A DNA stretch of 64,000 nt, taken from NCBI GenBank assembly GCA_045599185.1, contig JAZRVO010000012.1:124001-188000 (forward strand), given 5' to 3'. Numbering within the stretch: position 1 is the first letter of the stretch; every line of letters begins with the position of its first letter. The notes beneath the pieces are model-generated. The model did no database searches, had not been told where the DNA came from, and saw only the letters and a program-made list of their open reading frames with translations. Source of the DNA: UBA1240 sp045599185. Its GTDB lineage: Bacteria; Spirochaetota; Spirochaetia; Treponematales; Treponemataceae. This document shows positions 8,170-16,256 of this stretch, piece after piece. The position numbers and the translations under genes were made by a program.

Positions 8170-10506
8170 TTACTTTACGGCGTTAAAATCGCCTATAACT
8201 TCCTTTACCACCTGATGAACGTTTTTGCCGTAATACAGATTACCGTAAATTGTTGCCGCCGCAAGAACTTTTCTGCCATAGTCGCGGGTTTCGTCAAAGG
8301 GCACTGTTTCCAAAAACAGGTCAAGGGGTAAATTACCGCTGCTTTTTACCCAGCGCCTAACCCGGCTTATGCCGCCGTTATAAGAAAAAAGTGCCAGCAT
8401 TACAGAATCATCAAGCCGGCCAATTAAATTATTCAAATACCATGCGCCAAAGCGGGCACTAACCGAAGGTTCAAGCAAATCGTATTCTTCAATTTTAAGG
8501 CGGCGGGCTATGTCCGCGGCAGTTTCCTGCATCAGCTGTGCCAAGCCAACCGCACCGGCAGCAGAAGAAACTGAACTGTCGAAAAAACTTTCCGTGCGGC
8601 AAAGGGCAAAAAGAATTTCATCGTTCACGCCAAATTCGCTGCAGGCATCGGCAATTTCTGCAATAAACGGGCGAGGGTAAAGGCATTCCAAAACTTCGCG
8701 GCTTAGGGGCATTTGCCGGTTTTTGCTTGCGTAGGAAATAATGCGCAAGGCCTGAGAATTAAGTTTAGGATTGTTGTATTTGTCAGCGGCATTTGCCACG
8801 GCTTTGTACAGTTTAATTGCGCATTCGCCGCCAACGTGTTCGTATTCAGTTAAAAATTCCTGCAAAATCCGGTCTTCAAAAGAATATTCAGCAAAACCCA
8901 GCAAAAAGTCTTCAAAGTTTTTGTCGTTTTCAAAGTCGCTTTTGCCGCGCAGCTGGGCAATTTTCTGCGGAACTTCTTCCACCGGCGTGCCAAGGCAGTA
9001 AGCCGCAAGCACACGGTAATACAATGCCGAATGGTTTTCGCCGTAAGCAAGATTAAGCGCGTGGTTTATAAAATTCTGTTTCCGCCCGTTTTTCAAAACC
9101 GGGTTTTCTTCAGAATCCTTTTTGCCGCTGTTTTCGCCGTCGGGCAGCACCGCCAGATTTTCCTGCAAAAGCCGGGCAGAAACGTAGCCGTACTGGGCTA
9201 AAGTTTCGCCGTCGGCATAAGGCAGAATAATTGTGTAAGCCTTTACAAAATCGTTCCACTGCCGGTTCTGCATCAGTTCAGAAGCGAAAGTCTGCAAAAA
9301 ATCGGCAAAATATTCCGCATCGTTCCAGTTTGGCGCATAAGTTTCCAGTGCCTGAATTACCCGTTTTGAACTTACTTTAAGTGTGCAGGTTAAATAATAC
9401 CAAAGCGCGTTGTCATAATTTTCGCCTAAAGGGGCATTCTGCATTGCCAGCACAAAAGAATTAAGTGCCGCGTCGTAGTTTTTTGCCGCCTGATAAAAAC
9501 GCCCGGTGTAAAACCATGCAAGAAAACGGCGCTGGCTGTCTTTCGCCTTTTCACCAATCTGCGTACAAATAGAAGAACCTTCCCCGGCAGCAGTTCCGCC
9601 AAATAAAAGGCTCCGGCAATAGTCAGAAAGCAGGGCAGGTTCGTAGTTTTCAGGATTTGACGGCAAACCGGCACTTAAAAGCCGCGCCTGCGCATAGCTT
9701 CGGTTGTAAACCGCCTGCCGGAATTTTAAAACATTAATGGAATTTTCTATTTTTTCAGTTTGGGAAGAAGTTAAAAAGACTTTGCCGGCTGTTTCCTGCT
9801 GCCATACGGGTTCAAAATCCTTTAAAAACTGCGAATGCGCGCCAGAAAAAGTCCAGACATTTGCCCAGATTTCCAGATATTCTGTAAAATTTTCATTTTT
9901 ATCATAAAACATCGACAAAAGCAGAATGCGGTTCAGTTCATTTTGGCTTTCCAAATTGCGCTTAATCCGGCGTTTGCTGGCGGCGTCCGTGCCGTCGCTT
10001 TCTTTTTGCGGCAAAGAAAAGCTTTTGAGCGAAGGAATTTCCTGAAAAACAAGCACTTTTTCGTACTGTTTCTGGGTAAAAAATTCCCTTGCAAGGCAAA
10101 GTGAAGAATCGTTGTTTTGTGGAAAATTTTTATAAAAGTCTTTTGCGGCGTTCATGCGCTCGGTGTCCGAACCAAACTGACACAGTTTTTTTGCGCAGTT
10201 TAACGCCACAATTGGTGAAGCGTTTCGTTTTCCGTGTTCAAACAGAAGCCGGGCGTTTATGGTATCGCCGGCGTCAAGATAATGCAGCCCAAGATAAAAG
10301 GCTGCATCATTGCCCAAAGACTTTACCAGATTCAGCGGTTTTTCTTCAAACTGGCGCAAGGCCGCATAATCTTTCCGTGACAGAATCTGGTTCAGCTGGG
10401 CTTTACGCTCGGCAGAAAGTTCTGATTCGCAGGAACAGAGAAAAATTGGATAAACCAAAATCAGCAATATTCCTGCAAAAATTGCCTTACATTGGCGGAA
10501 TTTCAA
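8170..10506 (-). CDS. Soluble lytic murein transglycosylase-like lipoprotein
   Basis: The C-terminal SLT domain (about residues 620-745 of 778) has LCRTESFFDSSVSSAAGAVG followed by LAQLMQETAADIA and SYNGG; the Glu in RTES is the catalytic acid that cleaves peptidoglycan with formation of 1,6-anhydromuramic ends. The long region before it is helical and TPR-like, as in Slt70. Read from the TTG at 10506, the N-terminus is a good lipoprotein signal: MKFRQCK, hydrophobic AIFAGILLILVYPIFL and lipobox LCSC. Longer in-frame ATG starts at 10569 and 10602 would overlap the upstream LysM gene by 83-116 bases and bury the signal, so I prefer TTG, although its ribosome site is weak. It overlaps the LysM gene, hence the same operon. 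Confidence 0.85.
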   Translation of the reverse strand: MKFRQCKAIFAGILLILVYPIFLCSCESELSAERKAQLNQILSRKDYAALRQFEEKPLNLVKSLGNDAAFYLGLHYLDAGDTINARLLFEHGKRNASPIVALNCAKKLCQFGSDTERMNAAKDFYKNFPQNNDSSLCLAREFFTQKQYEKVLVFQEIPSLKSFSLPQKESDGTDAASKRRIKRNLESQNELNRILLLSMFYDKNENFTEYLEIWANVWTFSGAHSQFLKDFEPVWQQETAGKVFLTSSQTEKIENSINVLKFRQAVYNRSYAQARLLSAGLPSNPENYEPALLSDYCRSLLFGGTAAGEGSSICTQIGEKAKDSQRRFLAWFYTGRFYQAAKNYDAALNSFVLAMQNAPLGENYDNALWYYLTCTLKVSSKRVIQALETYAPNWNDAEYFADFLQTFASELMQNRQWNDFVKAYTIILPYADGETLAQYGYVSARLLQENLAVLPDGENSGKKDSEENPVLKNGRKQNFINHALNLAYGENHSALYYRVLAAYCLGTPVEEVPQKIAQLRGKSDFENDKNFEDFLLGFAEYSFEDRILQEFLTEYEHVGGECAIKLYKAVANAADKYNNPKLNSQALRIISYASKNRQMPLSREVLECLYPRPFIAEIADACSEFGVNDEILFALCRTESFFDSSVSSAAGAVGLAQLMQETAADIARRLKIEEYDLLEPSVSARFGAWYLNNLIGRLDDSVMLALFSYNGGISRVRRWVKSSGNLPLDLFLETVPFDETRDYGRKVLAAATIYGNLYYGKNVHQVVKEVIGDFNAVK

Positions 10507-12676
10507 TCCAAGTGCCCGACAATATGTAATCCGGGTTCTTAATTCTGTTTGCTTTGGCAATCTTTTCATACATCCACGGGTCTTTATAGAACGAATCAGC
10601 AATATCCCAAAGGGTATCGCCGCGTTTAATCTGATAACGCTTAGTTTCTTCCTGATTTACAACCGGTACAACTGGAATCGGTATGACAATCGGCGCATCG
10701 ATGATGATTATCGAATTTTCCTGCGCCAAGGCTTTTTCAAGCTGACTTGCGGTGCTTTCAGGTTTTGCCGGGTCTTCTTTCAGCACAGAAACACCCTGAT
10801 ATTCCTTTGTAACGGCAGTTTCGGCAACAACCGGGGCAGCAGCGTTTTTGCTGTTAAGGAACAGAAGCCATATTACGAAACAGCTTGCAATGGAAATTAC
10901 GGCGCAAATCACGCAAACGAGAGGCACAATCGGCAGTTTTGGCCGGTTTCTCTTGTCGTCCAAAAAGTCAAAATTGGTTATACCGCTTTCCGCAGCAAAA
11001 GAATTACTGTAAGTATCGGCCAAATCATCGTAAGTTGAATCTTCGGTAAAAGTATCCACAAAGCTGTCGGCTTCGTTTAAGGCACTTCTTGTTGAAAAGT
11101 TCATGTTCAATTCATCAATTTCTTTATCAAGTTCGGCCAGAGTTTCTTCATTCGGCAATTCAAAATCCGCGTCCAAGTCGCTAAAGTCATCAAGTGAAAA
11201 ATCATCGTCGTCGCCGTCGTTTATAAAGCCTTCGCCGGTGCTTTCATCCGTTTCGCTGGCGGTGCCATCGGCAAATCCTAATGCGCTGGCAGAAGCCATT
11301 GCAGCAACTGCGGCCGCTTCGTCAAAATATGAATCTGCATTTTCAGTTTCTTCGGGTTCAGTGTTTTCTGCGGATAAACCGTCTGCTGAATCATCAGTAA
11401 AATCGGGCAAATCACCCAATCCGCTTAAATCGTCGCCTGTAAACAAATCATCAGCAGGATTTTCAGCATTGTCTGCAATTTCTGCGTTTTCGCTTGCAGA
11501 AAAATCGTCACTTTGTTCTATAACCGGAAAATCAGAAAAGTCAGGAAGGGCAGATGAATCGGACGCAAAATCGTCAGTTTCTGCACTTTCTTCACTTTCA
11601 GAAGGGTTTGAAATTTCAGGGTTTTCTGCATTTTCTGCTGCAAAGGTGTTTTCAAAATCCGGCAATTCATCTGTTTCCGGCAAATCAGCAGAAGCGTCGC
11701 CAAGCGTAAAATCGTCAGAAAAATCCGGTAATTCGGAAGAATCGGGAAGTGCACTTTCTTCAGATAGGTTTCCCTCGTCAAAATCAGCTGAAAAATCCGG
11801 CAGTTCGTCATTTTCAATTGAATCCTCTTCAGCGGCAGAATCTTCCGCATTTTCGGTTTCTCCGGCTAAATCTGCGTTATCTGCAATTCCGTCAAAACCT
11901 TCGCCAGTTGCATCGGTATTTTCTCCTGCAAAAACATCGTCCGCGTTTTCGGTCACTTCTTCGGTTTCAGTGTTTTCTGTGGATAAACCGTCTGCTGAAT
12001 CATCAGTAAAATCGGGCAAATCACCCAATCCGCTTAAATCGTCGCCTGCAAACAAATCATCAGCAGGATTTTCAGCATTGTCTGCAATTTCTGCGTTTTC
12101 AGAACTTTCGGTGTCATTTATGGTTTCAGGATTTTCTTCATTTTCAATTTTGGTTTCACCGGCAAAAAGAGGATCGTTAGCAAAACCTGTAGCGTAATCG
12201 GTTTTCGGCATTCCCGAAAAAGCAACGCCGGCAGCGGCGGCAGTCTGGGCAACAGCGTCCAACGGGTCAAAATCGCCTTTTTCAGGATTCTGTTCATTAA
12301 AAGCAACCAGTTCACTGGAAATATCTTTAGGCAGCTGTTTTGCAGCAGGAGCAAAATTTACTGGTTTCTGTGCAGTTTTGCCGCTTTCTTTATCATTCAA
12401 GTCGGCAGAAAGATTGTCATTTTCGTCCAAGCTCAAAATCAAATCAATCTGATGATTTTTCTTTTCGTGGGGAACAAGCCCGTCAATTTTCAAAGTATCC
12501 AAAAACTCTGCATCTGCAAAAGAATTATCGCTGGCACAATACAAATTTATCTGTACTGTGGTCTGGTTATCTTTTGAAGTTGTAACTTGCAGCCGCTTTT
12601 TTGAAGGGGTTCCGCGTTTAAGAATAGGATAAAATGATCCGTCAGCCTGTTTTAAGCCAATAATATCTTTGCTCAT
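10487..12676 (-). CDS. Hsp70-substrate-domain-like / acidic repeat / transmembrane / LysM protein
   Basis: This 729-residue protein has four parts. Residues about 20-105 resemble the beta-sandwich substrate-binding domain of DnaK: TPSKKRLQVTTSKDNQTTV, LDTLKIDGLVP and SLDENDNLSADLNDKESGK align with the DnaK stretch running from IPTK to DKxSGK. Residues about 105-560 are highly acidic and low-complexity, rich in D, E, S, A, N, with an internal 131-base repeat. One membrane helix lies near 585-607. The C-terminal 51 residues are a LysM domain (YQIKRGDTLWDIADSFY ... LSGTWIEIPPM) that binds peptidoglycan glycan chains. The topology suggests an acidic cytoplasmic domain and a cell-wall-binding end, and the gene overlaps a lytic transglycosylase. 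The role is unknown; a wall-linked scaffold is a guess. The Hsp70 resemblance was judged by eye. Confidence 0.82.
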   Translation of the reverse strand: MSKDIIGLKQADGSFYPILKRGTPSKKRLQVTTSKDNQTTVQINLYCASDNSFADAEFLDTLKIDGLVPHEKKNHQIDLILSLDENDNLSADLNDKESGKTAQKPVNFAPAAKQLPKDISSELVAFNEQNPEKGDFDPLDAVAQTAAAAGVAFSGMPKTDYATGFANDPLFAGETKIENEENPETINDTESSENAEIADNAENPADDLFAGDDLSGLGDLPDFTDDSADGLSTENTETEEVTENADDVFAGENTDATGEGFDGIADNADLAGETENAEDSAAEEDSIENDELPDFSADFDEGNLSEESALPDSSELPDFSDDFTLGDASADLPETDELPDFENTFAAENAENPEISNPSESEESAETDDFASDSSALPDFSDFPVIEQSDDFSASENAEIADNAENPADDLFTGDDLSGLGDLPDFTDDSADGLSAENTEPEETENADSYFDEAAAVAAMASASALGFADGTASETDESTGEGFINDGDDDDFSLDDFSDLDADFELPNEETLAELDKEIDELNMNFSTRSALNEADSFVDTFTEDSTYDDLADTYSNSFAAESGITNFDFLDDKRNRPKLPIVPLVCVICAVISIASCFVIWLLFLNSKNAAAPVVAETAVTKEYQGVSVLKEDPAKPESTASQLEKALAQENSIIIIDAPIVIPIPVVPVVNQEETKRYQIKRGDTLWDIADSFYKDPWMYEKIAKANRIKNPDYILSGTWIEIPPM
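11361..11491 (-). repeat. 131-base intragenic direct repeat, copy A
   Basis: This stretch is 129/131 identical to 11970-12100, in the same orientation, 609 bases apart. As 609 is a multiple of three, the reading frame is kept. It encodes a segment around NPADDLF-GDDLSGLGDLPDF. Confidence 0.95.
11970..12100 (-). repeat. 131-base intragenic direct repeat, copy B
   Basis: Partner of copy A at 11361-11491; I count two mismatches. Recombination between the copies would delete 203 codons in frame. Confidence 0.95.
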
Positions 12677-12690
12677 AGTGGTACAATTTA

Positions 12691-12719
12691 TAGATTATTA
12701 TGCAAATCCCATCTTGTCA
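12691..12719 (-). promoter_or_regulatory. Promoter of LysM/transglycosylase operon
   Basis: On the minus strand a consensus TTGACA (12714-12719), a 17-base spacer and TAATCT (12691-12696). The leader before the ATG at 12676 is short and has no ribosome site. It is back to back with the promoter at 12769. Confidence 0.6.
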
Positions 12720-12768
12720 ACGCAAACAGCCTTGAGAAAAACAGCAATTTATTATCAATAAACCTTCC

Positions 12769-12797
12769 TTGACCTGCAAATTCTTTACATATATAAT
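12769..12797 (+). promoter_or_regulatory. Promoter of TPR gene, leaderless type
   Basis: TTGACC (12769-12774), 17 bases, TATAAT (12792-12797), then seven bases to the ATG at 12805. This is one of the best promoter matches in the window. Confidence 0.75.
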
Positions 12798-12804
12798 GGA
12801 ATTT

Positions 12805-14184
12805 ATGGACGTTATTTTTCCCATCATCATTGCAATTTTAATTTTAGGTATAGGCGTTCTGGCCATTTCCTACCTTCTTTCAAATAAAGACAAATTTAAA
12901 AAACCAGAAACCCAGAAAGACCGGGCAACCCTTATGCGCGAAGCAAACAGAAAGCTTGCCCAGGATCCACACAATCCCAACGCGCTTAACACGCTGGCAA
13001 ACATTTACTTTACCGAACACCAGTGGGCAAAGGCTTTTCCGCTTTACAACCTGATGCTGGACATCATTCCTGCCCACCCGGAAATAGACACACTTACCAC
13101 CGGTTTGCGTCAGGGCATTTGTGCATTGCAGCTTAATTCGCCGACGGACGCTTTTAAGGGTCTTTCCCTTGCAAGAGCCGCAGATCCGAACAACCCGGAC
13201 GTAAACTTTTATCTTGGAAAAGCCTTTTACCAGAACGGCGTTTTTGACAAGGCCGTGCCGCTTTTTAAGAAAGCAATCATTACAAAACCGGATGACATTT
13301 CCGCTTTCAGACTGCTTGGCATTTGCTATACCAAAACCCACAAATCGCGCGAAGCGCTGCCTTATTTGAAACGTTCGCTTGACGACAACCCGGAAGACAA
13401 AGAATGCCTGTTCAACATGGCTTTTGCTCTGGCAGAAACCAATTCAATTGAACGTTCTCTTAAAATTTTCTGCCACCTGCGCCCCGACCCGGAATACGGT
13501 CCCCAGTCGTGCTTGCAGGCCGGTATTTTGCATAGCAACATAAACAGCCCGGAACGCGCCCTGCAGGACTTTGAAATTGGTCTGCGCCATCAGGATTTGA
13601 ATGCAGAAATTGCAATTGAAATGAAATACAGAATGGCGCAGGTTTACATAAAGCTGCAGAACATCAGCGATGCGCTTAAACTGCTGAAAGAAGTGCAGGC
13701 ACAGGCACCAAGCTACAAAGACGTTGCCAGCCTTGTTGCCCAGTATTCGGAACTGAACCAGAACAAAAACCTGCAAACTTACTTAATGTCTACAAACAGC
13801 GACTTTGTAACGCTTTGCAAGCAGATTGTACTTAATTATTACCCAAATACGCGGGCAAGAATTGTTGACCTTACTTCAACTTCCGAAAATACAGAGGCTG
13901 TTGCTGAAATAAACACACCAAGCTGGGAAGATATTGTAATTTTCCGTTTTTACCGCACTTCAAGTTCGGTTGGGGAACTTTACCTGCGCGATTTTCATAC
14001 AAAAATTCGCGACACCAAGGCTGGCCGCGGCATTTGTTTTTCTGCCGGTTCGTTTTCAGAAGAAGCACGGCGCTTTATTGACGGCCGCCCGATAGAACTT
14101 ATTGAACGGCAGGAACTTACAAAGCTTTTGGCGCGCATTCCGTCTAGTTCTGTAAGCGCAAAAGGCGAAGTAAAAGTAAACTGA
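12805..14184 (+). CDS. Membrane-anchored TPR-repeat protein
   Basis: The product (459 residues) starts with one membrane helix (MDVIFPIIIAILILGIGVLAISYLL), followed by a basic stretch and several tetratricopeptide repeats: NPNALNTLANIYFTEHQWAKA, NPDVNFYLGKAFYQNGVFDKA, DISAFRLLGICYTKTHKSREA and EIKYRMAQVYIKLQNISDA-like units. The C-terminal 100 residues contain IVIFRFYRTSSSVGELYLRDF and resemble a restriction-endonuclease-like fold, though I cannot confirm it. TPR arrays build protein contacts; no enzyme function is evident. I chose ATG 12805 because the -10 box occupies the sequence just before it, which rules out the longer in-frame starts at 12769 and 12796. It is divergent from the LysM gene. 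Confidence 0.8.
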   Translation: MDVIFPIIIAILILGIGVLAISYLLSNKDKFKKPETQKDRATLMREANRKLAQDPHNPNALNTLANIYFTEHQWAKAFPLYNLMLDIIPAHPEIDTLTTGLRQGICALQLNSPTDAFKGLSLARAADPNNPDVNFYLGKAFYQNGVFDKAVPLFKKAIITKPDDISAFRLLGICYTKTHKSREALPYLKRSLDDNPEDKECLFNMAFALAETNSIERSLKIFCHLRPDPEYGPQSCLQAGILHSNINSPERALQDFEIGLRHQDLNAEIAIEMKYRMAQVYIKLQNISDALKLLKEVQAQAPSYKDVASLVAQYSELNQNKNLQTYLMSTNSDFVTLCKQIVLNYYPNTRARIVDLTSTSENTEAVAEINTPSWEDIVIFRFYRTSSSVGELYLRDFHTKIRDTKAGRGICFSAGSFSEEARRFIDGRPIELIERQELTKLLARIPSSSVSAKGEVKVN

Positions 14185-14233
14185 ACAGTTTTTTAATTGA
14201 AAATTAGCAGAATTTTCAGCTGGAAAACTAAAC

Positions 14234-14289
14234 GGCTTGATTGATGTGCGCCCCAATTACCGGAACCTTCTCCAATCAAGCCTTTTTTT
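14234..14289 (+). terminator. Terminator of TPR gene
   Basis: GGCTTGATTG (14234-14243) pairs with CAATCAAGCC (14273-14282), followed by seven T. The 14290-14390 stretch that follows shows no gene. Confidence 0.85.
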
Positions 14290-14390
14290 AGTTCAGCATA
14301 AACCGTAAAACAACATGCCGCAGAATAACGTACTTGCGCTTAAAACTCAGCGGTCGTTGCCGGGTTGGCTTTCCGCACAAACACAAACAT

Positions 14391-14433
14391 AAAAAAAAGC
14401 ACTTAAAAGAAAAGACCTTTTAAGTGCTTTTTT
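14391..14433. terminator. Bidirectional terminator downstream of gltD
   Basis: AAAAAAAAGCACTTAAAAG and CTTTTAAGTGCTTTTTT form an eleven-pair stem with A and T runs on both sides. Confidence 0.85.
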
Positions 14434-14497
14434 ATTGTAAGCTAATTGTTATTTTTCTTCTATAAACAGTGAACTATTGTTAATTTCAGGCTTTTGC

Positions 14498-14522
14498 AAA
14501 AGTGCAGGTTTGCTGCACTTTT
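14498..14522 (-). terminator. Hairpin just after gltD stop
   Basis: AAAAGTGCAG and CTGCACTTTT form a perfect ten-pair stem with a five-base loop, six bases beyond the gltD stop on the minus strand. It ends in only four T, so it may be a weak terminator or an RNA 3'-end stabiliser. Confidence 0.6.
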
Positions 14523-14527
14523 CGCTT

Positions 14528-16084
14528 TTACAGGTTTGTGTAGCCCATAAGGTACTGGTCAATTTCCCGGGCGCACTGGCGGCCTTCTGCAATTGCCCAA
14601 ACAACAAGTGACTGTCCGCGGTGCATGTCTCCTGCAACGAAAACTTTTTCCACGCTTGTAGCATAAGCGTCCGGGCCTTTTTCAGTTGCAACAACACCGC
14701 GAGGAGTCATTTCCGTGCCAAAAGCCTTCGGCGTATAATCTTCAGCACCCAAAAAACCAGCTGCAATCAGCAAAAGGTCACAAGGCAGTTCTTTTTCTGT
14801 TCCTTCTATTTCGCAAAGCTTGCGCTGGCCTTCTACCATGCGGAATTCTACCTGAACGGTTTTAACGCCCGTAATATGACCGTCCTGCTGATAAATTTCC
14901 TTGATTGTGGTTTTATAAACGCGCGGATCTGTGCCTGTTTTAGAAATTACTTCCATCTGGCCGTAATCGGTTTTTAAAACCTTTGGCCACTGCGGCCACG
15001 GGTTGTTTGCTGCTCTTTCAACCGGCGGCTGTGGCATCATTTCAAGGGCAGTAATTGAAGCAGCACCAAGGCGCATACAAGTTCCTGTACAGTCGTTGCC
15101 GGTGTCACCGCCACCAACAATAATTACATGCTTGCCGGCAGGGTTAAGGTCAGCACTTGTTTTTTCAAGTGCGGCGGCAATTTCTTCAATTGCAGGTGTC
15201 TTACCGCTTGCGGCACTGCCCAGCACCGATTTTGTTACGTTTTTAAGGAAATCAACTGCCGGATAAATGCCTTTTGCGTCTTCGCCTGCAACATTTAAAG
15301 TACGTGCTTTTTTTGCACCGCAGCACAGGGCAACGGCATCGTATTCTTCTAAAAGTTTTTTTGCGTCCGTGTTGTTTCCAACGTCAGCATTCGTTACAAA
15401 CGTAACGCCTTCTGCCTTCATCAAATCAACGCGGCGGTCAATAATTTTTTTGTCCAGCTTCATGTTCGGAATGCCGTACATCAAAAGTCCGCCGATTCTG
15501 TCATCGCGTTCAAAAACGGTAACGGTGTGACCGCGGCGGTTCAAAAGGTCGGCAACGGCAAGCCCGGCAGGACCAGAACCGACAACGGCAATTTTTTTAC
15601 CGCTTCTTACTTTAGGCACCTGTGGCTTCATGTAGCCCGATTCAAAAGCTTTTTCTATTATGTAAAGTTCGTTATCGTGTATAGAAACCGGGTCTTTAAT
15701 GTCCTTTCCGTCGCTGTAATCTTTTTCCATACTGATGCAGTTACAGGCTTTTTCGCAAAGGGCAGGGCATACACGGCCTGTAAATTCCGGAAAACTTGAA
15801 GTTTTCAACAAGCGCCAGGCTGCCATGTCGTACTGGCCTTTGTAAAGTGCATCGTTCCATTCAGGAATAAAGTTGTGAAGAGGACAGCCTGTTACCATTC
15901 CGGCAAGCTTAATTGCACTCTGGCACATCGGCACGCCGCAGTTCATGCAGCGCGAAGCCTGCTTGCGGCGTTCTTCGTCGTTAAGGCAGGTGTGCATTTC
16001 TTCAAAATTCTGTAAGCGCAGCTCTGGTTTAATCCAGTCGTTTTCTACGCGTGTATATTTCATAAAACCATTCGAAAGTCCCAT
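14528..16084 (-). CDS. gltD: Glutamate synthase (NADPH) small subunit
   Basis: GltD passes electrons from NADPH to the large subunit GltB, which makes glutamate from glutamine and 2-oxoglutarate. The 518 residues show the N-terminal 4Fe-4S cysteines (CMNCGVPMC, GCPLHNFIPEWN, CPALCEKACNC), the FAD site VGSGPAGLAVADLL with GGLLMYGIPNMKLDK, the NADPH site IIVGGGDTGNDC, and the terminal AGDMHRGQSLVVWAIAEGR. The start is MGLSNGFMKYTRVEND at 16084, preceded by GGAG; longer frames lack homology. It lies 172 bases downstream of gltB on the same strand, and that gap holds several hairpins. Confidence 0.96.
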   Translation of the reverse strand: MGLSNGFMKYTRVENDWIKPELRLQNFEEMHTCLNDEERRKQASRCMNCGVPMCQSAIKLAGMVTGCPLHNFIPEWNDALYKGQYDMAAWRLLKTSSFPEFTGRVCPALCEKACNCISMEKDYSDGKDIKDPVSIHDNELYIIEKAFESGYMKPQVPKVRSGKKIAVVGSGPAGLAVADLLNRRGHTVTVFERDDRIGGLLMYGIPNMKLDKKIIDRRVDLMKAEGVTFVTNADVGNNTDAKKLLEEYDAVALCCGAKKARTLNVAGEDAKGIYPAVDFLKNVTKSVLGSAASGKTPAIEEIAAALEKTSADLNPAGKHVIIVGGGDTGNDCTGTCMRLGAASITALEMMPQPPVERAANNPWPQWPKVLKTDYGQMEVISKTGTDPRVYKTTIKEIYQQDGHITGVKTVQVEFRMVEGQRKLCEIEGTEKELPCDLLLIAAGFLGAEDYTPKAFGTEMTPRGVVATEKGPDAYATSVEKVFVAGDMHRGQSLVVWAIAEGRQCAREIDQYLMGYTNL

Positions 16085-16151
16085 AATTGTCTCCATTGGC
16101 GCTCTAAGCTGGCGCAACATTAAGGCACAGCAAAATCTTTCACTTGTGCCG

Positions 16152-16184
16152 CGGTTTTTTCGGCCTCAATAGCAGAACGGCCGA
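16152..16184 (-). other. Hairpin in gltB-gltD intergenic region
   Basis: On the minus strand TTTTCGGCC and GGCCGAAAA form a nine-pair stem with a 13-base loop and no T run. A second stem (GGCACA/TGTGCC) follows closer to gltD. They may protect the gltB message or set the gltD level. Confidence 0.5.
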
Positions 16185-16203
16185 AAACATCGTTCCTGAT
16201 TCA

Positions 16204-16244
16204 GCCGGTTCATAAAACTGTCAGTTACAGAACCGGCTTTTTTT
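16204..16244 (+). terminator. Plus-strand terminator between gltB and gltD
   Basis: GCCGGTTC (16204-16211) pairs with GAACCGGC (16230-16237), followed by seven T on the plus strand. No plus-strand gene lies nearby, so its likely effect is to stop antisense transcription heading into gltB. On the minus strand the same stem lacks a T run. Confidence 0.6.
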
Positions 16245-16256
16245 ACAAACCAATTC

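Noticed and set aside
10506..10602. Longer starts for the transglycosylase gene (10569, 10602)
   Set aside because: They would bury the lipoprotein signal and overlap the LysM gene by 83-116 bases; not excluded with certainty because the TTG start has a weak ribosome site.
11103..12197. Long plus-strand open frame (364 codons, Ser-rich) opposite the LysM gene
   Set aside because: It is the mirror of the Asp/Glu/Ser-rich repeat region; the composition is what antisense reading of that DNA gives, it has no ribosome site and lies opposite a clear gene.
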